From positions 23,957,132 to 24,021,131 of the forward strand of contig NC_060885.1 in assembly GCF_014805685.1 (NCBI RefSeq): a DNA stretch of 64,000 bases, read 5' to 3'. Under the pieces are notes generated by a model. The model did no database searches and was not told where the DNA came from. It saw nothing but the letters and a program-made list of their open reading frames with translations. The translations under genes were made by a program, and so were the position numbers. Below are positions 1 to 14,700 of the stretch, one piece after another; within the stretch, counting starts at the first letter, position 1; each line of letters starts with the position of its first letter. The DNA is from Silurus meridionalis. Lineage: Eukaryota; Chordata; Actinopteri; Siluriformes; Siluridae.

Positions 1-160
1 AAGATGGTTAAGGCTAAAAGGTGATCAGTAACACCCTGAAACTGAGTTACAGTACAGCGGCCGGGGTCATACAGAGGTTTTCCAAGACGGGTTCCAATCC
101 GAACAGACCTCGCAAGGGTCCATCAAAAAAGTTCAGTCAAACAAAATATTGAGATTTGGA
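1..160 (+). mobile_element. Tc1-like transposase fragment (N-terminal part)
   Basis: Positions 1-155 match the N-terminal coding region of a teleost Tc1-like transposase, including the 'cagtaacaccctgaaactga' and 'cctcgcaagggtcc' stretches also found at 20985-21085. It is cut off by the window edge and has no continuous frame. It lies in a ubr2 intron. Confidence 0.65.
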
Positions 161-449
161 CACAGTTTTAGCATGTTCTCTTAGGGTGTACTCAGCTTTT
201 GTTGACAGTTATATAGACAATAAAGGCTAAAGAAGTTATTTTCAGAGAACAAGAAATCTGTACTGCATATTGACTACTCTAAAACATATCCAAATTTTAT
301 TTCTAAATGTGATGGGTGTGTGTGTTTGTGTGAATTTAATATTATATATTATATATATATAAACGTGATTATACAAATAATTTAGGGAGAGACTGAACTA
401 ACAAACCAAAAAACCCCCCCCAAAAATCAAAAGGGACTAGATATCTTAC

Positions 450-538
450 CTTGGCAAACTGAATAGCAAAAAGCTTTTTATACTTCAAATCCATAAGCAG
501 ACTGCTCATGAATAGCTGGTGGTACACATTTCTTGCAC
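450..538 (-). CDS. ubr2: ubr2 exon 10 (last exon in window)
   Basis: 89-nt exon encoding [20 protein letters not shown] and ending KLFAIQFAK, with donor GTAAGA. The rest of the gene lies to the left of the window. Confidence 0.93.
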
Positions 539-2285
539 CTAAAGAAAATAAGAGTTTTTTTTTTTAAAACCCTTTAAATGTCATGAATTATAATAAACCT
601 AAAAAAATACACACACACACACACACACACACCTTTCCACATTTTGGAGTCACAAAGCATTAAAGTGTCCACAAGGGAGTTCTCTCCATCAGGGCCATTC
701 TGTAGCCCTACTTGGCACAGGATTCTCCTCAGGGCATCTAGAAGAAAGAAAACTGATTGTTACATAAACCTGCGTACAAGTGACATACTAAAGAATCAAA
801 AAAGCAGAGATTTTGTGCGTCAATCCGAATGTGCGTATTGTATTAAAATAAAGCTTCAGGGTGTACAAGAATGCAACGGATTAGTATTAGGCAGAAACCT
901 GAGTATCTGATGATATAGCCAAGCCAGGAGAGTGCTTTGAGAGCAAAACACTGGTGTGCGACCACTGAGGAGTGCATGACCTGAACTCGCAAGGGCTTCG
1001 ACTGACGACTTGTGTTCCGCTGCAGAAACGCAGTTTAGATACTTTTTACACAAACACATTACAGTACAGAAGCGGCATGTCTACAAGAGTGAGGCAAAGA
1101 AATTTGAAACACGAACACACAACTTACCACAATGACCGACTTGGCCTGTTCACAGAACTGAAAATCCCCATAACGCACAGACTTCCGCCCCTGAAATACC
1201 AAAACACACAACAAAGAACTGAGGATCTGGTACAGAAATATTAAGCTGGGGCAGAGGCAGAGGATTGCAGTGGAAAAAACAAAAGACTTTAAATGCAACT
1301 ATTTTAGAAAACAGACTATTCCTCATTTGCTATAACCAATGATGTAGATGCTGAACCACATGATCTCACACACCTTGGGTACAGAGTTTACACAAGAAAA
1401 TAGGGGAGAATTTAAACTAGGATCAATTTAGAAAATTACCCGAAAACTTGCATCATGTTTATAAGGAACACGTGTGCATAAAAAGTTGAATATTTTGGCT
1501 TGAATATTAATACAGTGGTATCCCGCTTATCGACTTTAATCCGTTCCTTAAAACGGTCAAAATGCAAAAGGTCGAAGAGCGAATGTACACGCAATATACA
1601 ATATACACGCACTAAATTGTTATATTGACCGCTAAATAACACTATTGTTCACAAACCAAAGTATAATTTACGATAGATGCTCTCTCCACAAAGGCTGAGG
1701 CGAGACTGGGAAGATCCTTTCCGTCGCTCCACGTGGGTCGGGGTAATAAAAATAAATAAATTTATTTTAAAAAAATAAAGATCTATAAGCGGGCATTTGG
1801 TCATTCAGCGGGCGCAAATTTCGGGTCGATGTCCGAGCCGGTCGATAAGCAGGGTACCACTGTATATCCCCAAACACTGAATAAATAAAGGCTAATTGTA
1901 TTACATTAATGAGGCGGGTAAATCATGGTTGCACATCACCTCTTTCAAAACATTCCTATGATGCATTACAAATACAGAACATTTATCATTACTGATTTTC
2001 CCCTACAAATGAGCTGCTCCAAACAGAACAGTAATGACTAATTATTTAACCAACTGTTAAAATGGCTTGCTTTTAAACATAGGAGAAAATAATGGGCGTT
2101 TCTAAACCTTATAATGGTTTGTGGGGAAACAGTTAATCGATAACCGATTAATCAACTAATATTTTTTGTAAAAGAATACAGGATTTAAAACAATAAAATA
2201 ATAAATAAATGAAATGACATTATTTAGAACTTTAATTACAAAAAAAAAGTACTGCATCATAAAAATGTACAATTTGAAAAATCGG

Positions 2286-2318
<33 letters not shown>

Positions 2319-5300
2319 TTTTTTTAAATGCCTAATTGAACACAATAGAAATGCCTAATTGAACACAATAGAACGTTGAGAATGCACCCAGAACAAAGTT
2401 TATGGTTCTATAGTAAAGAATATAATACAGTATTGCGCTCTTTGTGAAGTGCGCAGTCGCATGCGTAAATAAAACCAGCATGTGGTGTCAGTGATTCACC
2501 TCTAGAGGCCGCTCTAGTGACTGGAAACCGGAAAAACTCTATGGATTTTTGCTGATAGATGATAGTTCCAGCAATCAACTATCGGTGCCAATTAATCAGC
2601 AAAACCTATGAATTGGTCGACCTCTACTAACTACAGTGTTAGTCATGAATAGGGAAGAATCTTACATCTCTGTCCACTGTGGTAGCAAAGCTGACAGCCT
2701 CTTTCTGTGTGCAGTTCACAGCTTTCTGTAGAGTGTATATGACCTGCTCATAAGTGTGCACCTCGTCGTTAAACAGCATGCAGTAATAGGTGTCTCCACG
2801 CTCTCTGCAAAAAAGAAAGCATATCCACTTTACAAGAAATGCTTTTAAGTGAAAATGTCAGGCTGATTTAAAATTTAAAAAAAGGAAAGAAAAAAAGCAG
2901 CAGCAGCAAATGATGTTTGGTGTTTGTACATACGGTGGTTCAAGGCCTAGGGGTAGCTCATCCTCCTTGTCCCATGTGAGCATGTCCACAGCATATTTCA
3001 GGAGGATCGAAAAGATATTGTAAGTGCGGGCAATCATGTCTGCAGAGAAACTGGCAAGGGGATCCTGAAATAAGTGGGATTGAATTTCAGTGTCAAAGAA
3101 ATATGAGATGGCAACTCAAATGTAGCAAATTCACAACCTAACACTTCAATTTACATAGAACCAAAAAAGTTCTAAAACTTTGTGCTGAATTTACAAAAAC
3201 AGAAAGTCACAAACTCATGGCATGGTTATTGGTCTTTTTATGATCTTTATTTTTAAAGTTGCCGAAATAAAAATGAGCTGATTCATGCCATTAGTTTATT
3301 TGTGTGACTTGGAACGTATGACTAAGCAACATGGATTTTAAACTAACTTCTTAAGCCACTTGTATCCCTATAACTGTGCTCTTATTAGTGCTTTAGATAT
3401 AAGCTAAAAGACAAACTGGTGTTTGACCTCCTGAGTGGAGTCACCGAGGTTGGGCTCATGTTTCTGACAGTAAAAACCCTTCTTCCATGCTTCTGTATCT
3501 CCGCAGTCACAGAACCCCCCTCCCCCAGAGGTTGTCATCTAAAAAGAGAGGGAGAGAAAGAGTCATGTGTCAAGGACAGGTCCGGCTGGATCAGGACTCT
3601 CAAGGAATCAGACACAGTAGATTGCCGTTTAGGGCAGGGTCACGTTAACCAAATTAAGGAAGTGACATTTTCACACACGCTCAGCCTGGAACAGACATGT
3701 GGCGACTGGTGCAGGAGATACTCTGCTTACAGGAGACATGGTTTCAATGCAGAGTGATTATACTAGAGGGGTCTTTAAAAATTCGGAAGCATTGCTTCAC
3801 TGCTGACCTCCTCGTTGTGTGTAGAGCAAACCTTAAGCCCAAGACACGTGTTAACCGAGACACATTTTGCACATAGAAACATTTGACTCCTGCACAGCCG
3901 GCACACACTGTTCTAAATAATGATCTTCCCATCTGAACTCTCAGAAACAGAGATTCCACAGGAAGCCAGAAAGTGATGTGTGCGCTCAGGCGTGTCTGCG
4001 CTTACTCTGTAACGATGCTCCTTATGCACACTGCCTAAAAAGCACTGCATGCACAGCACACACGTTGGGTCTGCTGCACATTCCCTAAAAAAAGGAGAAA
4101 TGAATACAAACATTTTTAGACATCAAAAATGCATGAATTTTCTTAAAACGTCAGTGTTTAATTTGCCTCGGTTAACATTAACAAAGAACAATTTTACATT
4201 TATTTAACTGAGTAGATTAACTGAGATTGTTACATTAATAACCAGGTTTCCATGATAAAACAACAAATTAGATTTTAGCCATTAAATGTAGCATAAACAT
4301 AGAAATGATGGCAAAACATTTGGCATTTTCACTGTGATACAACTGACCAAACAAGACTGATGTTCTAACAATGAAATATGCAGATGGGTATGAGCAATGT
4401 GTGCTGAGTCATCATAACCATTAGTTCCTTGAGTTCAGTCAGCAGAAAAGACACACGCTCTGGCCTTCCAGCAGGCTTACAGAAATCTGCCCTGAATCAC
4501 TTAACCTAATAACAACCTATCATTCATCAGTAAGGATGGCCAGCAGCCTCAGAGTCTAAGAAAAGCTGCAGTTCTCAATTTAACCTCTGTTGCCAATTAG
4601 CAACAAACAAATAATTTCTGTAAAAAAAATTGGAATTACATTTAAAGGTGTGTTTTAAACTTTCTCGACAATTAATTATAATCAGTATATCCACAGTAAG
4701 TGATTAATGTGTGCAAATGTGTGAAAGTATTTGTCTCTAGCAGGTGCAGATGCATGACATGTTTGAAGGTAATGGACAGGTCAGCCTAATTTATACAAAA
4801 AAAAATGGATGGGACTTGCCACCATTGTCAATATAATGAAAAGCAATGAAAATCTTGGAGATAATGGTGGAAGATGAGGTAACCGTTGAAGAAAAAAAAA
4901 AAAAGAAAGAACAGTGTTATCCATGCTCTGAGGAAGAGTATTAAAATGCTGTGTATTTGCTGTGACTTTGGACACTTCTATAGGACATTCTGACTTCAAA
5001 TCTCTAGTTTCTGAAACTTTCCTTCTCCACAGTTTTAATGGGTACCATGTCCTTTACCGTGTGATGCGCCATTTCACTTATGGCTTTCCATTTTCTTGCT
5101 TGTCTCGTCATAAGGAGTAGCGGCAGAGAATAAAGATTTTATGATTGTTGAGTGGAAGCTGTGCTCGTTTTCGGGCGGGAATATCTGTTGCATGCATTTT
5201 GGGAGCGTTCTTCATATTCAGGAACTTTTATGGTTTTCAAGTGGTTAAAAAGATTGCTGGGGTTTCCAGCTTTGGCTACAACACGGCGACACCACATGCA

Positions 5301-8300
5301 TAGTATTGGTCGATGTTGCGAGATTGGCAACCCAAACCAGTTCCATACAGCAGAGGAGCCCCCCTTTCTTTTTAACCAATTCTTCCTCAAGCTTTTCAAC
5401 GTGACTTTCTGCGTGTTCGATCGTCTTGTTCCCTTTTGCCATGCCGAATGTTAAATCTCGTTAGTTGGCAAACTAGTTTGTTGCTGGTGTGCGTTTGACT
5501 AGGCGGTTTGTGCTCTAATAAGCTGGACTGTTATAATGCTCTGTGGATGATTACTAATGCCTGCGCAGTAAGGAGTTGGACTAAATTAGAATTTGTAAAT
5601 TTGCATCCTCTGTATAGCAAAATCCATATCATGGCTCAACATAATACCAGTAGTCAGGTACAAATCGATACAGCGTCCACCCCTAATCCGTACTATTTGG
5701 TATATTTCACACAAAAAAAATAAAAAAAGTTGGCAAGCTTCCAGCTATTAAAAAAAATTAATAAATCTGAAGTGGTCTCCTACCTGCAGGAGTACGTGGG
5801 TTCCCCCACTTTAAAGACGTGACCACACAGCTGGGAAGGCTGGTTGTTCTGCTCGAGCTTGGCTAGCCCGGTTGAAGGCTCTTCTCCACACAGGTACCAC
5901 TCCATTGGTGCCTGCAGCAGCAATTGGGCCAGCAGGTCCTCGCTCTGAGGGTTCAGGTTGGGCCCAAGGCAGTAGATTTTGGGCACGTAGCAAGCCAGAT
6001 GCTGGTAAACGTCTTTGGGCAGATCTGTCGCCTGAAGCCATTTCTGTAGCGTGAACAGAAGAGCTGAGAATTAGCCCATGGTTGAATTTGAAACACACGT
6101 AGATTCAAATGATGTACTAACTAGGCTGCTCAACATGCAGCACATACCGTAATTTCTGGACGATAAAGCGCACCGCTATATAAGCGGCACCCACTGAATT
6201 TTAAAAATATTGTCTACACTGAAACTAATGAACTTTACACAGGCTTTACCGAAAGAGAGTGTCTGTTACACGGTGTTACGGGTGAAATATGTTGTGGCTT
6301 CTTTAAGAGCAGAGCGGCATTTTGGGAACAGCACGTCACTGCATTCTTCAGGTATTACTTCATGTGTGTGCGTGTGATACTGAGGATTATTTGCTCATTA
6401 TTATCTGATGCTTATTTTTAAGTTTCTTTGACTAACCCATAACGCTGTTGCCAAGAAAAATGAAAAAGCACGAGTTTTGGAAACCTGTCTGTGCTTATAT
6501 GATTTCATTTGCAACTGGAATTAGTGAGCTCTCCCTTCACCCAGACTCAACGTGCTACAACAGCTTGTATCTAAACAGTAGCCGACCAAGTAAGTCATTG
6601 TTCACTGTCTTCCTCCTTCTTTTCACAACTACTGTATTTCTCTCTAGAGTTTATCTTTTGGCATCGTTGTGCGTTTAAAAATCAACACCGGTGAAAGTTT
6701 TTCTCCCGATGCCGTGCAGCTCAGAACACAGGTGAGGTACGTTTTTTCGTTTCTGTTTGGAAATTTCATTGGTCTAATGTTATGTCGCTCAGTTTTTTGG
6801 CTCGAAGTTTGTAAAATCGGGAAAAACCCAGGAAAAAATCCATAAATTAGCCGCTTCGTTGTTTAAGCCGTGGGGTTCAAAACATGGGGAAAAAAGTAGC
6901 GGCTTATAGTCCAAAAATTTGGTACATTAACTAGACTTCTAAAAGTCTCAATCGCTCAAGTAAAGTAAGTAAAAAAAACTGCTCTGTTCGGAAAACGTTT
7001 ATTTTGGAAACCATGGACACCACTTCCTGGACCGAAGAGGAGAGGGACCGTCTGGCTTGTTATCGGCGCTCGTTTGGAAAAGCCACATCTCTGATAGTAT
7101 GGTGGTGCATTAGTGCCTGTGGAATGGGGAGCTTGCACATTCGAAAAGGCTCCAGCAATACTGAATGGTATATACACGTTATAGCATAATAATAGAATAG
7201 CATATGTAGTAGAAGAGTCCGGGTGCTGAGCTGAACTGCGTACACTCTAGACCTTTCACTATTTGAAAACATTTTGCGCATCATGAAATGAAAAATACAA
7301 CAAAAGACACCCAGAACTGTTAAGCAGCTAAAATCCTGTATCAGTCGCATATGGGACAACATTCATCTTCCAAAACTTAAGCAAATGGTCTCCTCTGTTC
7401 CCAGAAGTATACAGACAAAAAAAACGTGATGCTACACAGCGGTAAACATGGCCCTGTCCCAACTTTTTTGAGACCTGTTACAGCCATCAAATTCAAAAAG
7501 ACCTAATTCATTCTCAGTTTAAACATTTTGTTTGTTTGTTTTATTGTAAACAAAATAGGGATTTATGAGATTTGCAAATTACATTTGTTTTTTAATTTAC
7601 ATTTAACACTGTCAAGTTTTTTATATTGTGGTTGTAAATAAATAAATGCACATTTGTATAATTAAGCAAAACACAAGTAAAGAAAAAGTTTAAATAAAAC
7701 AAACAAAAACTAATCATGGACCTCACCACTATTAATGCCTGAACATCAAACACCCCAGTAGAAACCAAACCACACCGAGGTGTAATTACCAGAAATTAAG
7801 CAAAGAAATATCTAAGATATCAACATGTTCTGATATACGGCTAATCCGGAAACCAGAATGGCTTTTTAAAAATGCGTGTGTTGTCTGACTGCGGTCATAA
7901 AGAGTGCATTAGTGAGCTGAGATGTTGAACCTGCTGCCTTTGAGGACTAGTCTGCAAAAACCACCAAAATGTCATGATCTTAAAATGCTTTTAAGATTGT
8001 ACAAGACCTTTTCAAACCACAACCAGATGCAGATGTATGCGTCATGGAAGCCCATCATGACATGAAGTCATCCTGCATTGTATGGCAGTCACTAAACACT
8101 AAACTACCCAATTAAGTCACAATATGAGACACCCTCCAAAACAGGCTTAAGGAGACGATATTAAATGGGAGGATTGCAAACAAAATATATGTATTTATTT
8201 CAATGAGAACATATCAAACAACTGCAATATCAATACATTAAATTGTAGGAAAGTTTTATCGGGATGTTAAAAAAATAAAATAAAATAAAATAAAAAAAGC

Positions 8301-11300
8301 AACTTTTTTTTCTGTCGTGGCACTTATTCTGGATTGAGTGTCAGTAAAATGTGTCATGAGGAGAAATAAGTTAAATTAAAAAAAATTCTTATTGTACTCC
8401 TCTTACGCTGCATTCTGACTGGCTTCGCTTTTTTTGGCTGCTAATGTAGAGCTCAAACTAAATATTAAACGGAAAAATGGTACTAGCCAGCATTTTCCCC
8501 TCACCAGATACTGATTTTCAAAAGAACAATTCTGTCTCATACCTTCTGGGTACACAGTTTCAGAGCAACCTACAGAGAAAATAAACAACAAAATGCCTCA
8601 TTGCCAAAATAGTTGAAGTGAGATTAATTAACGTAATTTACTGACTATTAAGCGCACCGATGTATAAGCCGCACCCACTGAATTTGACAAAGATTTTTAT
8701 TTTAAACAAATAAGCCGCACCTGTCTATAAGCCTGTCTACATTGTCTACATTGAAACTAATTAACTTTACACAGGCTTTAACGAAAGACAGTGTCTGTTA
8801 CATGGTGTAATGGGTGAAATATGTTCTGGCTCCTTCAAGAGCAGAGCAGCATTTTGGGAATAGGCTGCAGCCGCATTTTTCCGCTATTACTGCCTGTGTG
8901 CAAGACCGAGGAATATGTCCTTATTATTTTCTGATGCTCATTTCTAAGTTTCTTTGACTAACCTGTAACGCTGTTGCCAAGAATAATAAAAAAGATATTT
9001 GATTAAAAAAAGTTATTAAATAAAAAAGTTATGATTTCTGTTGCAACTGGAGTTAGCGAGCTCTCCCATGACCCAGACTCAACGCGCTACAACGGCTTGT
9101 ATCTAAACAGTAGCCTACCAAGAAAGTCATTGTTCAGTCTTCCTCCTTCCTTTCACAACTATTTCTCTTGGGAATTCACCTTTTGGCATCGTCGCGCGTT
9201 TAAAAAAAACGTTTTTTTTTCTCCCGATGCCGTGCAGCTTAGAACACAGGTGAGGTGTTTTTGTTCGTTTCCGTTCGGAAATTTTATTGGTCTAATGTTA
9301 TAGGGCTCCGTTTTTTGGCTTGAAGTTTGTGAAACCAGGAAAAACCCAGGAAAAATCAATAAATAAGCCGCTTTGTTGTTTAAGCCAAGGGGTTCAAAAC
9401 GTGGGAAAAAATTAGCGGCTTATAGTCCGAAAGATACGGTAGATACTTGGGGACTAATTTAATGACTGCATGAATTGTTTTAAAAATAGATTAAATACCA
9501 ATAACATATGTAAAAGGTTATTTGTAGCATTTCAATCAAATACAACTACAAAACTAGACACTAGGTTCATTAAATAACAGCAATTTAATAACTACAGCAC
9601 AATTCTGTACACAGACATCAGCAAGCACTTTATTAGGAACACCTTATACTTTCAAGCAATTGTCTCGTCAGTCAATTCAGTCGGTCTGAATCTCTAGAAC
9701 AGGACATTTAAAGCAATACAGATCTAGTAAAGAAAAAAAAAGACTGCAGGATTTGCTAGATGGAATGCATATTCGCTGGAAAAAGGGACTGGTAAAGGAC
9801 ATTGACAGCATCACTGGGAGGAAACACCCAAGTCATAAAGCTGGACTTTTAAGTTAAACATTATTCCAAAGTTGTCCTAAAGGCTAATTAAATGCATTGA
9901 TTGTGACCATTACAAAGCCCTGACATAAATCCTATTTGTGGATTGAACTGAAAGAGTATTTCGGATAAGGTTGGCGCAAAAACATGGCTGAGATGCAGAG
10001 TTACACCAAAGGGCTGTACCATTGCTTTTATGCAAAACACCAGCACCGTAACAAGTCGTTGGGAATTAGAGCACCGATTTGCCCTGAGAGTTTAACTTGT
10101 CTAGCTGTAGCTATAATTAAAGTCTTGTGATTGGAACCTTATTATTTGGTGCCTTTCACAGTTCCAGTTCTCAAGAGAAATTTCAACAACTGAAAATACT
10201 AAAAAAATCTTTATAAACACAGCGAAATTCAGGGAAGAAGAAAGGTTGGTCTCAAGGGTACAAGTGAACAACAGACTGCTGAGAACCCCTTTGTTCCAAG
10301 ACTTTTGGAGAATTAATCTCTTGTCTGATAGAACAATGGAAATAACATTTGTTATTGGGTAGTCATCCTGAACAACTAAATTTCATTTATGAGCCTTTTT
10401 TTTTTTTTTTTTTTTTAAAGAAAAACCAGCAGTGGTGCTGGGATTAGAAATTTCTGATCAGTCTTTCCACTGAGCTTCCACTTTCCTCCCTCGAGACATC
10501 AGTCAGAAAGTTAAAATAAAGTTAAAAACCTCTTTCTAACTAGATTATTTAAGGACGGCAAAGAACTAAAGCTCACCACCAAAGTAACAAACTGGTTTAA
10601 AGACAACAGAGCAAAAGTACTGGAGCAACCATAGCAACGGCCTGACCTAAATCCCATTTGTGGACCAAGATAAAAAAGCATGTCAGGGCAAAGTGGCCCA
10701 CACACCTAACAGTGTTACCCCAGAGGGCTGTAGCATGAGTAGTCATAATCAGCAACACAATGTCGGTTATGGTTAAGTTGAGCAAGTGAATGCCCATCTA
10801 GTCTACTTGGATTGATTGCATACTGATGGAAAAGCTGGAAATGTAACACTAAGGCTACAAATTTGACAAATACGTTTACCGTAATTTCCGGACTTTAAAG
10901 CGCACCCTTATATAAGCCACACCCACTGAATTTAACAAATATTTTTATTTTTAACATAAATAAGCCGAACCTGTCTATAAGCCTGTCTACACTAATGTAC
11001 TTTACACAGGCTTTAACGAAAGACACGTTAAACATGGTGTAACAGGTGAAATATGTTGCGCTTCTATTAGGAGCATAGCGGTACTTTGGGAAAAGACCGG
11101 CACTGCATTCTTCCGGTATTACTGCGTGTGTGGAGACCGAGGATTATGTCCTTCTTTCATTTTCTGATGCTTATTTCTTAGTTTCTTTGACTAACCCATA
11201 ACGCTGTTGCCAGGAAAAAAAAAAGCACGAGTTTTGAAAACCTGTCTGTGCTTAAAGGATTTCTGTTGCAACTGTAGTTTTAGTGAGCTCTCCCTTCACC

Positions 11301-11667
11301 CAGACTCAACGCGCTACAACGGCTTGTATCTAAACAGTAGCCGATCAAGTAAGTCATTGTTCACTGTGTTCCTCCTTCCTTTCACAACTACAGTGGTACC
11401 TTGACCTGTGAGTGCATTAATGTACGAGTTTTCCGAAATACAAGCGGTCACTCTGTCGATTTTTTGGCTTTGTTACGCAAGCAAAAAATTGAGGTACGAG
11501 CTCAAGACGCCGCTGCTAGATGGCGAAGCGAAGCCAGAAAGCGAATTGTGCCGAAAATTAAGATAAGCAAAGAAGAAAAAGTAAAAATTTTAACGTTTAG
11601 GGATATGTAGTGTACAGGAGTGATAGTAAAAAACAAGTTTTCCCTCCGCCTATCGCCTCTACCCCCT

Positions 11668-11711
<44 letters not shown>

Positions 11712-14700
11712 GTTTTATTTTCTCTTTTCTCTATATTTACTTTTGCTCTGTAATGAGTAAAAAGTGTTTCTCCGATTACTCGAGGAATTGAAGCTAGACA
11801 TAAAGCGTTTTCATGCATGCACAAAACAAATCTGGTGTAAAGTAGCCACAGTGACACTGCGCAGACTCTAGGTAATTTTTTTATACCCCTGACATTGTTG
11901 TGGTGTTTAATAATAATAAAAAAATAACCAAAAAAAATTTATTTTCAATGTGTAAAGCTTTCTAGCACCAAAACCCCTTTACCGAAAAATTCCGGTATGC
12001 ATGTGTACTGTTACAACCCTAGTAATTACATATAAAATAAATAAAGCAGTTACCGGCCATTAGTAATTTTTGTGTTAGTTGTGATTAGATAACTGATAAT
12101 TCACAGTGACCAGGGTAAGGAATAGTCCTCTGTTTGTTCTATGATGACAGGATGCACCAAATGTCACAAGCCTGCTGTCAAACAATTGAAAGCCCATTTT
12201 AATCCTGACCCTGAAGACCAGGCTGTGGCTAGTGAGTGATCAGGTAGTTCAGGCAAGTGAACTTAAGGTTACCTTCATAACCCTGGTTCTCTGATAACAG
12301 GAGTGAGGTATGTCACGACGGGAATCGCCTCGGGTGAGACCAATCCTGGAAGCCATCACACAACACCTGTCGGTGATGCAGGAGTCCCACCTCCCTATAT
12401 ACACTCCTGCCTCATTCTCATATATTACTCATATATAGCTCAGATCTGCCACTGCAAGGAGAGAAGTGTGGCGAGATACCTCATTCCTGTTATCAGAGAA
12501 CCGGGGTTACGAAGGTAACCTAAAGTTCTCTTTCAAACATAGCAACTTAGCAATTTGTGGCAAAATTTATACAAGCGCTCCACCCTTTCCGGAGAGTGGA
12601 GATGTGAAAAATGTAACCATCCTTCGCTTGCGAGGTCTTTATTTATTTATTGATTATCTTTTTAACACACTTTGGTTGAAATTTACCCGTATGAGAATCA
12701 GCCCCGATTACTCCGTCTCATCCCTTTGTCCTGGGCACAAACAATGAAGCCGCTCCTCCGCCAACGACGAAAAAAGGGCGGATGGAAAAAACAGCAAATC
12801 CATCTGTGTGCAGGCGAAAGCTAACTCGCTCATCTTAGGGACAAATGGCGTACTAGTCTTGAGAGTTACTGGTGAGAAATCCATAGCAAACCACATACGG
12901 GAGTTATGAACCGACAAAGCATGACGTTCAGTAACCCGCTTCGCGGTTGAAAGAGCTCATCAAGTAACCTTTAGTGAAAGGAGCTTCAAATCAATACTCT
13001 CCATCGGCTCAAAAGGAGGCTGAGAGCGCGCGCTAAGACCACAGACAGATCCTACGGCGGAATCAGCAGCTTTAAAACTGTGTTCAAGCGCCGCGCTCCC
13101 TCATAAACCTGCACACAAGCGGGGTAAATGACCTAAAGCATTTCTGTCAATCCCTAAATGGCATGCAGAAATAGCGGCGAGATAAACCTTTGATTTGAAA
13201 AGGCTCTGCCCTTATCTAAAAGTTCTTGCAGTAAAACAGAACACCTCTCCCACAGAACAGGGAAAGGGGACAATATGTCTTTGCACAAATACAGTCCATT
13301 TCCTCTCATATGCATTATCTCTGTCAGCCACAATTTCCCTGGCCAGTTCGAAGAGATCAATATTACTGAGTGACCGCATTCACTTACTCTTTTTTTAGAG
13401 TCGGTACGATCATACGGGTGAGCCAACGCATCCACAGAAGAATAGAGGGCAATGAGTATTTTCGTGCGAGGCGAAAAAAAATCTACAGCAGCCCGGCCGA
13501 ACCTCTCCCACAACAGGTCCAGCACCTGAAGGTGGAGAATCCACTCCCCGTACAGGGGATTTCCCCTGGACAGGAGATACGCCCCTGCATTTATTACTCC
13601 TGGGATGAGTCGCCCGTATTGAATAAAAATGGGTTATTTCCCTTTCGCTATTCTGCCCTTGCACTCTGCACCCTAACCTGTGAGCGACGCATCAGTTGTC
13701 ATTACTTTTCTCCGGGAAACAGCTCCCACCGGGGTTCCTGATTCGAAAAACGTGTTTTTCTCCAGTGGCAGAGAGCGTGCAAGCAAAGCTACCAAGCACT
13801 GATACTCTCTCATTCGGGATGACAGACATTGCCGAGGCCATCAGACCTAGAAGGCATAAGCATAGTCTGATTGGGAGTCTCTTGCCTCACTGGAAGAGGG
13901 AAAGGCAACCAACAATCAACCTGATGTGCTCCTCTGATAAAAAGCCTGGTACAGGTCTGAGTTCAGCCTGAGACCCAGATAAATGATTTCCTGCCTGGGC
14001 ACTAAGCAGCTTTTTGTCTCATTTACTTCGAAGCCTACACCCTTTAGGCAAGGGGTAATTTGTATCCACCTCCACCTCCCGCTGTGACAAAGCACAGAGG
14101 ACTCCAAATATGCTGACACTCCGAGACCCACTGTACACAGAGGTGCTAGTGCTCGACACATTTGATCCTTGAGGCTAGTGCCACCCCAAACGGAACTGTC
14201 CAACATTTGTAGGCTGTGCCCCGATAGGCAAACCCGAGGAATTTTCTGTGCGCCCTCGTTATATTGTGGAAAATACCCAAGGGTGAACTGCGCATGCTCA
14301 CCAACTCTCCGCACGAGCAGAGAATGGGCCGCTGCCCACCAGCCCGGAGCTGGTGGTTGCAACACTAATTCGTATGTCTTTGGGTGTGTTTTTGTTTGAC
14401 TTTTTACACACGTCCGGGGCCTCGGCACACTGCCCAGAAATGCACAGAAAACATTTTTTGAGACTGTGGCAAGGAAAAACTCGCTTATATGTTATGAGGA
14501 AGAAACCTTCAGAGGAACCAGACTCAAAAGGGGAACCCATCCCCATTTGGGAAACAGCTCCTGTGCTAAAACGGGAAACAAAACTCCTGTGCTAAGTAGA
14601 GGTGTGCTACAGTTTTTACCCAAAACCAGACCCCAGTTTAGGTTGCCCATCTCTTCTTTCCTCCCTGAGAGTAAGCTGGGCAAAGCTTACCCATTGCTGC

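Noticed and set aside
644..910. 88-codon plus-strand frame
   Set aside because: It overlaps ubr2 exon 9 and its intron on the opposite strand and has no homologous motif.
6448..6678. Shared peptides such as [25 protein letters not shown] in the four-copy TIR family as a conserved protein
   Set aside because: The frames start and stop differently in each copy, with frameshifts between them, so the similarity comes from DNA-level repeat identity, not from a maintained protein.
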